Shown piece by piece: positions 25,548-34,680 of a stretch of DNA of 64,000 nt (positions are counted from its first letter, which is position 1; the number at the start of each line of letters is the position of its first letter). Position numbers and translations under genes: made by a program. The notes below the pieces were generated by a model. The model did no database searches. It was given only the letters and a program-made list of their open reading frames with translations, and had not been told where the DNA came from. The DNA comes from Coprococcus ammoniilyticus (GTDB taxonomy: Bacteria; Bacillota; Clostridia; Lachnospirales; Lachnospiraceae): positions 248,001 to 312,000 of the forward strand of contig NZ_JAOQJS010000002.1 in assembly GCF_025567345.1 (NCBI RefSeq), written 5' to 3'.

Positions 25548-28163
25548 GTGGCAGCTTTAACACCAATGATGCAGCAGTATATGGAAGTGAAGAATCAGTA
25601 CAAGGACTGTATATTATTTTACAGACTTGGTGATTTCTATGAAATGTTTTTTGATGATGCCCTGACCGCATCCAAGGTTCTTGAGATCACTTTGACCGGA
25701 AGGGACTGCGGACAGCCGGAACGTGCACCGATGTGCGGCGTTCCATATCATGCCTGTGATGTCTACCTGAATAAGCTGATCGAGAATGGTTTTAAGGTAG
25801 CGATCTGTGAACAGGTTGAAGATCCAAAGCTTGCAAAAGGCATAGTTAAACGTGAGGTTATCCGGGTGGTAACACCGGGTACCAATATGTCAAATGCAAT
25901 TCTTGATGAAACAAGAAATAATTATCTGATGAGTATTTTTGAAAACAATGGTGCATTCGGAATTTCACTGGTAGATATCACGACCGGTGAGTTTAAGACA
26001 GCGAGAGTTCCATCCTTATCAAAGCTTACGGATGAGATCAACAAATATTCTCCTGCCGAGATCATCGGCAATCATTCTTTCATGAATTGTGATCTGGATT
26101 TCATTTATCTGAGGGAGAAAATGAAAATTTCCATTTCTGAAGCGCCGGAGCATTATTTCAATCAAATGCTCTGTGAAGATGCAATTATGAGGCAGTTCGG
26201 AGTTAATAATATGGACGGACTTGGACTGAAGGATTTCCCTGACTGTATTTTATCCTCCGGAGTTCTGCTTCAGTATCTGCATGAGACACAGAAGAATTTC
26301 CTTGCACATATCAATCATATCGTGCTGTATTCCATCGACGATTTCATGATTCTTGATTCCGCAACCAGAAGAAATCTGGAGCTTTGTGAGACACTTCGTG
26401 ACAAACAGAAACGAGGTTCTTTGTTATGGGTATTGGATAAAACCAAGACAGCAATGGGTGCGAGAATGCTTCGAAGCATGATCGAGCAGCCTTTAATATA
26501 TAAAAAGGATATCGAAGCAAGACTTGATGCAGTAGATCAGTTAAATAATGATATGATCAATCGTGATGAGATGCGGGAATATCTGAACCCGATCTATGAT
26601 CTGGAACGACTGATGACAAGGATTTCCCTACGATCCGCAAATCCACGCGATATGATCGCATTTAAGACATCCCTTTCATATCTGCCGTATATCAGACAGC
26701 TTTTACAGATCTATCCGGATGGGCTTCTTGCAGATATTTATGAGAAAATGGATGAATTACAGGATATTTATGACCTGTTAGAGCGTTCAATCAACGACGA
26801 TCCTCCGATACTGATTCGAGAAGGCGGTATTTTCAAGGATGGTTATCTGGAAGAAATCGATACTTTAAAATCAGCAAAGACAGATGGCAAGACATGGCTT
26901 GCAGAATTGGAGGAACGGGAAAAGCAGAAGACAGGAATAAAGAATCTTCGCATCAAGTTCAATAAAGTATTTGGCTATTATTTTGAGGTGACTAATTCCT
27001 ATAAGGATCTGGTACCTGAATATTTTATAAGAAAACAGACACTTGCAAATTCAGAACGATATACAACAGAAGAATTGGACAATCTTGCAAGTTCGATTCT
27101 TGGTTCTGAAGATAAATTATATGCACTGGAATATGAAACCTATGTTGCGCTCAGAGATAAGATTGCGGGTGAGATCCTGCGTGTGCAGAATACAGCAAGA
27201 CAGATTGCTTTATTAGACTGTCTCTGTTCGCTGTCATATGTGGCATCTGCCAATCAGTTTGTTCGTCCAGAGATTAACGAAGATGGTGTAATTGATATCA
27301 AAGAAGGTCGCCATCCTGTCGTTGAGAAGATGATGAACAACGGTATGTTCATATCAAATGACACCTATCTGAATAATTTTGAGAGCCGGATATCGATCAT
27401 AACCGGACCGAATATGGCTGGTAAATCCACCTATATGCGTCAGACGGCACTGATCGTTTTAATGGCGCAGATCGGAAGCTTTGTTCCTGCTGCTTCAGCA
27501 AATATCGGTATCTGTGACCGTATCTTCACCAGAGTAGGGGCATCCGATGATCTTGCAAGCGGTCAAAGCACTTTCATGGTAGAGATGAGTGAGGTCGCAA
27601 ATATTCTTCGAAATGCCACGAAGAACAGTCTGCTGATCTTAGATGAGATCGGACGAGGAACCAGTACATATGACGGACTTAGTATTGCATGGGCAGTTGT
27701 GGAATATATTAGTAACAGTGAACTGCTTGGAGCAAAAACGTTATTTGCCACCCACTATCATGAACTGACAGAATTAGAGGGTAAGTTATCCTCTGTAAAC
27801 AACTACTGTATAGCAGTAAAAGAAGACGGTGATGATATCGTATTCTTACGAAAGATCGTAAAAGGCGGAGCGGATCGAAGCTATGGTATTCAGGTAGCCA
27901 AGCTTGCCGGAGTACCGGATATCGTGATCAATCGTGCAAATGAGATCTGCAACCAGCTTATCGATACGGATATAACGACGAAATTAAAAGATATCAAGAT
28001 AACAAATGATTTTCATAAAAGTGCTTCCGATACCCAGATGTCATTTCTGGCAAATCCGGAAGAGAGTGCCATTCTGGAGGAGATCAAGAATGCAGATCTG
28101 TCCAACATGACACCGATGAAAGCATTGTTATATCTGAATGAATTACAGGAGCGAATCCGTTAA
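25548..28163 (+). CDS. mutS: DNA mismatch repair protein MutS
   Basis: Recognises mispairs and small loops and recruits MutL. The mispair-binding GDFYEMFFDDA is near residue 30, the ATPase P-loop GPNMAGKSTYMRQ near residue 620, and Walker B LLILDEIGRGTSTYDG and FATHYHEL follow. 871 residues is full length. The start is GTG 25548 preceded by AGGGGT. mutL starts 9 bases after the stop. Confidence 0.96.
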   Translation: MAALTPMMQQYMEVKNQYKDCILFYRLGDFYEMFFDDALTASKVLEITLTGRDCGQPERAPMCGVPYHACDVYLNKLIENGFKVAICEQVEDPKLAKGIVKREVIRVVTPGTNMSNAILDETRNNYLMSIFENNGAFGISLVDITTGEFKTARVPSLSKLTDEINKYSPAEIIGNHSFMNCDLDFIYLREKMKISISEAPEHYFNQMLCEDAIMRQFGVNNMDGLGLKDFPDCILSSGVLLQYLHETQKNFLAHINHIVLYSIDDFMILDSATRRNLELCETLRDKQKRGSLLWVLDKTKTAMGARMLRSMIEQPLIYKKDIEARLDAVDQLNNDMINRDEMREYLNPIYDLERLMTRISLRSANPRDMIAFKTSLSYLPYIRQLLQIYPDGLLADIYEKMDELQDIYDLLERSINDDPPILIREGGIFKDGYLEEIDTLKSAKTDGKTWLAELEEREKQKTGIKNLRIKFNKVFGYYFEVTNSYKDLVPEYFIRKQTLANSERYTTEELDNLASSILGSEDKLYALEYETYVALRDKIAGEILRVQNTARQIALLDCLCSLSYVASANQFVRPEINEDGVIDIKEGRHPVVEKMMNNGMFISNDTYLNNFESRISIITGPNMAGKSTYMRQTALIVLMAQIGSFVPAASANIGICDRIFTRVGASDDLASGQSTFMVEMSEVANILRNATKNSLLILDEIGRGTSTYDGLSIAWAVVEYISNSELLGAKTLFATHYHELTELEGKLSSVNNYCIAVKEDGDDIVFLRKIVKGGADRSYGIQVAKLAGVPDIVINRANEICNQLIDTDITTKLKDIKITNDFHKSASDTQMSFLANPEESAILEEIKNADLSNMTPMKALLYLNELQERIR

Positions 28164-28172
28164 GGAGAACCT

Positions 28173-30218
28173 ATGATAAAATTACTGGATCAATATACAA
28201 TTGATAAGATCGCAGCCGGTGAAGTGATCGAACGTCCCGGCTCGGTTATAAAAGAATTAGTGGAGAATTCCATCGATGCGGGTGCAACTGCGATCACCAT
28301 CGAGATCAAAGAAGGCGGTATGAGTTTTATCCGTATCACAGACAATGGATGTGGTATCTCAAAGGAGGAAGTTCCGGTTGCCTTCCTTCGTCATGCAACC
28401 AGTAAGCTTCAGACGGCGGATGATCTGTTAAAGATCGCATCCTTAGGCTTCCGTGGCGAGGCGTTATCTAGTATAGCCGCAGTTGCCCAGGTAGAGCTGA
28501 TCACCAAGCAGGAAGATGCGCTTACCGGAACCAGATACCAGATCCACGGCGGAAAAGAGATCTCAAATGAGGAAATCGGCGCACCGCTTGGTACAACGAT
28601 TGTTGTAAGAAATCTGTTTTATAATACACCTGCCAGAAAGAAATTCATGAAGGCGCCTGCAACAGAGGGCTCGTATATCTACGATCTTGTCTGTCGTATG
28701 GCAATGTCACATCCGGATGTTTCATTTAAGTTTATTATGAATGGAACAGATAAGCTATTTACATCCGGCAACGGCAGACTAAAAGAGATCATCTATCATA
28801 TATATGGTAGAGATATTACGAATAACCTTCTGGAAATCCATGCAGCAAATGATCAGGTAAAGATCACAGGATATCTTGCAAAACCGAGTATATCCAGAGG
28901 TAACCGTTCATTTGAAGATTATTATGTAAACCAAAGGTATATAAAGAGCAATATATTAACAAAGGCAATCGAAGATGCATATCGTACCTTTGTTATGGTT
29001 CATAAATTTCCATTTACAGTTATCAATTTTGAGATTGATCCATCTCTGATCGATGTAAATATCCATCCTGCAAAACGGGAATTGAAGTTCATAAATGAAC
29101 CGGATATGTATGATTTTACTTATATCAGTGTCAGAAAGGCGCTGTTATTTAAAGAACTTATCCCGACTGTTACACCGGGAAAGGATAAGCGGCCGGAGAC
29201 ACTGGCAGAACGAAAGGTGGAGAAGCGTCCGGAGCCATTCGAAACAAACCGGAGGGCCACAGAGCTTCCTCCGCAGCCGACAAGGCCAGCGCAGCAGAAA
29301 AAGCCAAGCATGCCAATGCAACCGGCAAATTCAGGAATATCTGCTCAACCAACGTCGACACCATCTGTTACGATGGAAAACAGAAGCAACTCGCCGGTTG
29401 AAATCCAATATTTGAAAGAAGATAATCAGTCTGGTAAAAATATCACAAATAATATGGTTGCTGAAAATATTGTTCCGTATTTGACACAACCGGCAAAGAC
29501 AGCATTAAATTCTGCTGAAACGAGTGTACAGACTAACGAAACATCAGAACAGAAGAAACAGGAACCGATCATATCGGAAGCTAAGATTAAATACGAGCAG
29601 ATGGATATGTTTGAAGATAAATTCCTGACACCGGAAGCTAAGAAAAAGCACCGGATCATCGGGCAGTTATTTAAGACATACTGGCTGATCGAGTACGAAG
29701 ATAAGTTCTTTATCATGGATCAGCATGCCGCACATGAAAAGGTAAAATTTGAGGAATTAATGGCAAACTATAAGAATAAGACTGCCATTCCTCAGTATCT
29801 GATGCCACCTGCGATTGTATCCTTGAGCGGAACAGAATCAGAGTTCTTACGGGAAAATCTGGAATTTTTCCAGAATCTGGGATTTCAGATCGAAGGTTTC
29901 GGTGGAAAAGAATACAAGCTGTCAGCCGTTCCGGCAAATCTGTTCGGATTAGACGGCAGAGAATTATTTCTGGAATTTATCGGAGAGTTATCCGAAAACG
30001 GACAGAAGCAGACGATTGATACATTTATCAGTAAACTTTCCACAATGGCGTGTAAAGCTGCGATAAAGGGGAATACTTCCATTAGCTTTAAGGAAGCAGA
30101 CATCCTGATCGATCAGTTGATGAAGCTTGAAAATCCATATACCTGTCCGCATGGCAGACCAACCCTGATCTCCATGACAGAGACAGAACTGGAAAAGAAA
30201 TTCAAACGAATTGTTTAG
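28173..30218 (+). CDS. mutL: DNA mismatch repair protein MutL
   Basis: GHKL ATPase and nicking endonuclease of mismatch repair. N-terminal motifs IAAGEVIERP, ELVENSIDAGAT, ITDNGCGI and GFRGEALSSI are complete. The C-terminal endonuclease motifs DQHAAHEKVKFEE (about residue 515), ACKAAIKG and CPHGRP (about 658) show it is the nicking type. The linker, about residues 335-480, is long and rich in Pro, Gln, Thr and Ser with no domain. 681 residues total. It follows mutS in one operon. Confidence 0.95.
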   Translation: MIKLLDQYTIDKIAAGEVIERPGSVIKELVENSIDAGATAITIEIKEGGMSFIRITDNGCGISKEEVPVAFLRHATSKLQTADDLLKIASLGFRGEALSSIAAVAQVELITKQEDALTGTRYQIHGGKEISNEEIGAPLGTTIVVRNLFYNTPARKKFMKAPATEGSYIYDLVCRMAMSHPDVSFKFIMNGTDKLFTSGNGRLKEIIYHIYGRDITNNLLEIHAANDQVKITGYLAKPSISRGNRSFEDYYVNQRYIKSNILTKAIEDAYRTFVMVHKFPFTVINFEIDPSLIDVNIHPAKRELKFINEPDMYDFTYISVRKALLFKELIPTVTPGKDKRPETLAERKVEKRPEPFETNRRATELPPQPTRPAQQKKPSMPMQPANSGISAQPTSTPSVTMENRSNSPVEIQYLKEDNQSGKNITNNMVAENIVPYLTQPAKTALNSAETSVQTNETSEQKKQEPIISEAKIKYEQMDMFEDKFLTPEAKKKHRIIGQLFKTYWLIEYEDKFFIMDQHAAHEKVKFEELMANYKNKTAIPQYLMPPAIVSLSGTESEFLRENLEFFQNLGFQIEGFGGKEYKLSAVPANLFGLDGRELFLEFIGELSENGQKQTIDTFISKLSTMACKAAIKGNTSISFKEADILIDQLMKLENPYTCPHGRPTLISMTETELEKKFKRIV

Positions 30219-30249
30219 TAATTAAACTTATATAGAAACGGAGCAGCAA

Positions 30250-31191
30250 ATGAAGCCTCTTGTTATATTAACCGGACCGACAGCCGTAGGTAAAACAAAT
30301 CTGTCGATCGGTCTTGCAAAAAGAATAAATGGTGAGATCATTTCTGCAGATTCCATGCAGGTCTATCGAAAGATGGATATCGGAACTGCCAAGATCATGC
30401 CGGAGGAAATGGATGGCATTCCCCATCATCTGATCGATGTATTAGATCCGAAGGAGCCGTTTAATGTTGTATTATTTAAAGAACTTGCAACAAAGGCGAT
30501 GGATGATATCTATGCCAGAGGACGGATACCTGTCATTGTCGGCGGAACCGGCTTTTATATTCAGGCAGTTTTATACGATATTCATTTCGATGAAAATGAC
30601 GATGATAAAAGCTACCGTACTTATCTGGAACAGCTTGCCGAAAAACATGGAAATCTCTACCTTCATCAGATGCTTGAAAAAGTGGATCCGGCGTCAGCCG
30701 CAGCCATTCATTATAACAACCGCAAACGTGTGATCCGGGCATTGGAATTCTATAAAGAGACAGGAAGCCCGATCTCCGAACATAACGAGAAAGAATCCAA
30801 ACGGATTTCTCCATATAATTTTGAATATTTTGTGTTAAATGATGCAAGATCAAAATTATATGATAGAATAGACAGGCGAATTGACATCATGGTAAAACAG
30901 GGATTGATCGAAGAGGTAAAGGCATTAAAGGATCAGGGATATACAAAAGATCTGATATCCATGCAGGGGCTTGGATATAAAGAGATCCTCGATTATCTGG
31001 ATGGTGTAACATCTCTGGATGAAGCCCTATATATCTTAAAACGTGATACCAGACATTTCGCCAAGCGTCAGATCACATGGTTTAAGAGGGAAAAAGAAGT
31101 CACCTGGGTGGATAAGAGTGAATTCACATCAGAAGATACCATTATGGATTTCATGCTTGAACAGTTGCGGTCAAAGGGAATTATTTCATAA
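30250..31191 (+). CDS. miaA: tRNA dimethylallyltransferase MiaA
   Basis: Adds a dimethylallyl group to A37 of tRNAs reading UNN codons, the step before MiaB. P-loop LTGPTAVGKTNLSIGLA, DSMQVYRKMDIGTAK and GGTGFYIQAVLYD are diagnostic, with the tRNA-binding RDTRHFAKRQITWF near the end. 313 residues is normal. It lies 31 bases after mutL and is followed by the PLP lyase gene after 20 bases. Confidence 0.95.
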   Translation: MKPLVILTGPTAVGKTNLSIGLAKRINGEIISADSMQVYRKMDIGTAKIMPEEMDGIPHHLIDVLDPKEPFNVVLFKELATKAMDDIYARGRIPVIVGGTGFYIQAVLYDIHFDENDDDKSYRTYLEQLAEKHGNLYLHQMLEKVDPASAAAIHYNNRKRVIRALEFYKETGSPISEHNEKESKRISPYNFEYFVLNDARSKLYDRIDRRIDIMVKQGLIEEVKALKDQGYTKDLISMQGLGYKEILDYLDGVTSLDEALYILKRDTRHFAKRQITWFKREKEVTWVDKSEFTSEDTIMDFMLEQLRSKGIIS

Positions 31192-31211
31192 AATAAAATG
31201 GAGCAGATAAA

Positions 31212-32498
31212 ATGAACACATTATTAAAAGATTATTATACATCCTTACACATTGATGAACGGGTATTTGATTACTGTCAGAAGATTGAAGACAGCTTAAA
31301 GGACCGTTTTGCAGCGATCGATGCCATCTGTGAGATCAACCAGATGAAGGTCATCAAAGCCATGCAGGATAATCGCCTGGCGGAAGCGCATTTTGCAGGT
31401 TCCTCCGGATATGGTTATACCGATGACGGACGAGATGCACTCGAACGGATCTATGCAGATGTATTCCATACGGAAGATGCGCTGGTCCGTTCTCAGATCA
31501 CCTGTGGAACACATGCGATCTGTACGGCGTTATTTGGTAACTTAAGACCGGGAGATGAACTGCTTGCAATCTCAGGAAAACCATATGATACGATGGATGA
31601 GATCATCGGACTTCGCCCTTCACCGGGTTCTTTGGCAGAATATGGTGTTACATACGCCCAGGTAGATCTAACACCGGAAGGAGAGTTTGATTTTGAAGGA
31701 ATCCGAAATGCGATCAATGAACACACAAAGCTTGTGGAGATCCAGCGTTCCAAGGGTTATGCCGTACGTCCGACTTTATCCTGTGAGAAGATTGGAGAAG
31801 TGATCACATTTGTAAAGAGTATCCGTCCAGACATCATCTGTATGGTAGATAACTGTTATGGTGAATTTGTTCAGGATAAAGAACCAACAGACTATGGCGC
31901 AGATCTGATCGCAGGTTCCCTGATCAAGAATCCGGGTGGCGGACTGGCTCCGATCGGTGGTTATATCTGTGGTAAGAAGGAATATGTGGAAAATGCCGCA
32001 TACCGTCTTACAACTCCGGGACTTGGCAAAGAGGTTGGTGCATCTTTAAATAATACAAAGGCTTTTGCACAGGGCTTATTCATGGCTCCATCGGTTACGG
32101 CAAGTGCTTTAAAGGGCGCGATCTTTGCTGCAAATGTATATGAAAATCTTGGTTTTAAGACAGTCCCGAATAAGACAGAGGATCGTTTTGATATCATACA
32201 GGCAGTTGAACTTCAGACACCGGAACGTGTGGTTGCTTTCTGTGAAGGGATTCAGGCGGCTGCACCTGTTGACAGTTATGTAAAGCCTGTACCATGGGAT
32301 ATGCCGGGATATGATTCTCCTGTTATCATGGCGGCCGGTGCATTTGTATCCGGTTCTTCAATTGAACTTAGTGCGGATGCCCCTATGAGAGAACCGTATG
32401 CTGTATATTTTCAGGGAGGACTTACCTATCAGCATGCAAAATTTGGAATTGTAATGACATTGCAAAAAATGGTAGAAAATAACCTTATAGTGTGGTAG
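31212..32498 (+). CDS. PLP-dependent lyase of the methionine gamma-lyase/YnbB (aluminium resistance) family
   Basis: Fold-type I PLP enzyme of 428 residues. FAGSSGYGYTDDGRDALERI, the PLP-ring stacking SQITCGTHAI, and a probable PLP Schiff-base lysine in GSLIKNPGGGLAP are visible; VDNCYGEF supplies the cofactor Asp. In Firmicutes this gene regularly follows miaA, and older literature links it to aluminium resistance. The true substrate is not known. The start has GGAGC upstream. Confidence 0.85.
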   Translation: MNTLLKDYYTSLHIDERVFDYCQKIEDSLKDRFAAIDAICEINQMKVIKAMQDNRLAEAHFAGSSGYGYTDDGRDALERIYADVFHTEDALVRSQITCGTHAICTALFGNLRPGDELLAISGKPYDTMDEIIGLRPSPGSLAEYGVTYAQVDLTPEGEFDFEGIRNAINEHTKLVEIQRSKGYAVRPTLSCEKIGEVITFVKSIRPDIICMVDNCYGEFVQDKEPTDYGADLIAGSLIKNPGGGLAPIGGYICGKKEYVENAAYRLTTPGLGKEVGASLNNTKAFAQGLFMAPSVTASALKGAIFAANVYENLGFKTVPNKTEDRFDIIQAVELQTPERVVAFCEGIQAAAPVDSYVKPVPWDMPGYDSPVIMAAGAFVSGSSIELSADAPMREPYAVYFQGGLTYQHAKFGIVMTLQKMVENNLIVW

Positions 32499-32558
32499 AT
32501 TTAGTTCGAATGTCCCTTTCTTTCAGGCATTGGAGAGGCGGAGAGAAAAGGAGGACAT

Positions 32559-33266
32559 ATGAATTCTAATTTTACAATGCGGGATATGGCTGTTACAGAG
32601 CGGCCATATGAAAAATGTCAGCAAAGTGGTCCATCCGCTTTGAATGATGCTGAACTGCTTGCAGTTATACTTCGAAGCGGAAGCCGAAAAGAAAATGCAC
32701 TGGTTACAGCCCAGCGTATTCTGAACCGTCATTCGGTTCATAAAGGCTTAGTCGGACTGAAGCATCTGACATTGGAAGAACTGATGTCGATTGATGGGAT
32801 TGGATATGTAAAAGCGATCCAGATGCAGTGTATCGGTGAATTATCAAGACGGATAGCGGAAGCGGAATATAAGCCATTTCTGACATTTGGGAATCCGCAG
32901 AGTATAGCAGATTATTTTATGGAACGTACCAAATATCTGGATAAAGAGCGGGTTTACAGCCTGCTGTTTGATTCCAGACATTGTTTGTTGGGAGAAAACT
33001 GTATATCAGAGGGAACAATCGATCATGCAGTTATATCTCCAAGGGATATCTTTATAGATGCCTTAAGCTATCACGCAGCATATGTTGTTTTGCTGCATAA
33101 TCATCCATCCGGGAATCCGGAACCAAGCAGACAGGATATCTGCTTGACAAAGAGAGTAGCAGAAGCAGGCAGAATGCTTGGAATCCTGTTATCTGATCAT
33201 ATTATTATAGGGAATAATTGTTTTGTCAGTCTGGCAGAAAGAGGAATGTTGAATGAGACGTCGTAA
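32559..33266 (+). CDS. radC: RadC/JAB-domain protein
   Basis: 235 residues: an N-terminal helix-hairpin-helix-like region (LNDAELLAVILRSGSR and LMSIDGIGYVKAIQMQ) and a C-terminal JAB/MPN metalloprotease-like core with HNHPSGNPEPSRQD. Despite the name, a role in DNA repair is not well supported. Here it is the gene before mreC, overlapping it by 14 bases, the common arrangement in Firmicutes. AAGGAGG precedes the ATG. Confidence 0.92.
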   Translation: MNSNFTMRDMAVTERPYEKCQQSGPSALNDAELLAVILRSGSRKENALVTAQRILNRHSVHKGLVGLKHLTLEELMSIDGIGYVKAIQMQCIGELSRRIAEAEYKPFLTFGNPQSIADYFMERTKYLDKERVYSLLFDSRHCLLGENCISEGTIDHAVISPRDIFIDALSYHAAYVVLLHNHPSGNPEPSRQDICLTKRVAEAGRMLGILLSDHIIIGNNCFVSLAERGMLNETS

Positions 33267-34110
33267 TAGAAAAAGAATAGAAATAACTCCAAAATATTTT
33301 TTGCTTGCATTAACGATAGTATGTGTAGTTTTAATGATCGCATCACTGTTTTTTGACAGTATAATGCCGTCAGTCCGTAAAGCAACAAACACGTTTATTC
33401 TTCCAATGCAAAAAGGAGTAAATACAGTAGGAAGCTGGGTAGAATCCAAGGTAGAAGCACTGAAAAATTACGAAGATATTGTGGCGGAAAACGATCAGTT
33501 AAAGGAACAACTGGATACCTATAGATCCACACTTGCCCAATATGAACAGAACTCTTATGAGCTGGACCGGCTGCAGAAACTGTATGAGTTGGATGCACAG
33601 TATACTGATTACGATAAAACAGGAGCAAGAGTGATATCTAAGGATACCGGAAACTGGTTTGATGTCTTTTATATTGACAAAGGAACCGATGATGGACTGT
33701 CTATTGGTTGTAATGTATTATATGGAAATGGTCTGTGCGGAATTATCACAGAGATTGGAGCGGATTATGCAAAGGTCCGTTCGATCATCGATGATACAAC
33801 AAATGTAAATGCAACAATCCTGCCGGCTCAGGCAATCTGTAATGTATCCGGAAGCCTGACAAATTATGCAGACGGCTACCTGCTTGCGGAAAATATAGAT
33901 AAAGATGCAGATATATCAGAAGGAGATCAGGTTGTGACCTCACATGTTTCGAGCAAATATCTTTCTGGAATCAATATAGGCTATATTGCAAAGATAGAAA
34001 ATGATTCCAACAATCTGACCAAGACAGCGTATATTACGCCGGCTGCTGATTTTTCTAATATTGAAGAGGTTCTGGTGATCCGCCAGACAAAGAAAAATGT
34101 TACAGATTAA
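33253..34110 (+). CDS. mreC: Rod shape-determining protein MreC
   Basis: Scaffold of the elongasome on the outer face of the membrane. A basic N-terminal stretch, one membrane helix at about residues 14-36, then a coiled coil (YEDIVAENDQLKEQLDTYR) and two beta-barrel domains with GARVISKDTGNWFDVFYIDKGTDDG and GLCGIITEIGADYAKVRSI. 285 residues is typical. It overlaps radC and begins the mreC-mreD-mrdA run. No mreB is adjacent. Confidence 0.93.
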   Translation: MRRRNRKRIEITPKYFLLALTIVCVVLMIASLFFDSIMPSVRKATNTFILPMQKGVNTVGSWVESKVEALKNYEDIVAENDQLKEQLDTYRSTLAQYEQNSYELDRLQKLYELDAQYTDYDKTGARVISKDTGNWFDVFYIDKGTDDGLSIGCNVLYGNGLCGIITEIGADYAKVRSIIDDTTNVNATILPAQAICNVSGSLTNYADGYLLAENIDKDADISEGDQVVTSHVSSKYLSGINIGYIAKIENDSNNLTKTAYITPAADFSNIEEVLVIRQTKKNVTD

Positions 34111-34154
34111 AAACAATTGATAGAACTAAATGGTAGAAGAAGGTTGAAACAGAA

Positions 34155-34661
34155 TTGAAACGAGTATTTACATTAGGAATTTTGATCATTATATGTTTTG
34201 TATTACAGACGGCATTATTTCCCTATATAGAAATTGCCGGAACAGCACCGGATCTGATGCTGATACTGACAGTTTCTTTTGGTCTTATGCGCGGTAGAAA
34301 AGAAGGAATGCTGGTTGGTTTTTTCTGCGGTTTTCTGTATGATCTGTATTTTGGATATGCGATCGGACCGTTTATGATTCTTTATATGATTCTTGGATAT
34401 TGCAATGGATTTTTCCACCGTTTATATCTGGTGGAAGATGTTCTTTTACCAATGCTGATCATTCTGATCGACGATCTGTTTTTTAATTTTGCAACATATA
34501 TTATCTTTTTCCTGTTGCGGAACAGGCTGGAATTTTCAATCTATCTGAAGAATATCATTCTTCCAGAAATGATCTATACAGCATTGATCACACTCTTTAC
34601 ATTCAAATTTTTTGTATTTGTGAACAAGACACTAAAGCGTCTGGAAAAAGCAAACGAATAA
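34155..34661 (+). CDS. mreD: Rod shape-determining protein MreD
   Basis: 168-residue integral membrane protein with five likely helices, the pattern of MreD, which joins MreC and PBP2 in the elongation complex. LMLILTVSFGLMRGRKEGMLVGF is the conserved central block (shown in part: LMRGRKEGMLVGF). The start is TTG 34155, with AGAAGAAGG at 34135-34143. It lies between mreC and the PBP2 gene, which supports the call strongly. Confidence 0.9.
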   Translation: MKRVFTLGILIIICFVLQTALFPYIEIAGTAPDLMLILTVSFGLMRGRKEGMLVGFFCGFLYDLYFGYAIGPFMILYMILGYCNGFFHRLYLVEDVLLPMLIILIDDLFFNFATYIIFFLLRNRLEFSIYLKNIILPEMIYTALITLFTFKFFVFVNKTLKRLEKANE

Positions 34662-34680
34662 GAACTGGAAGGAAAATACA

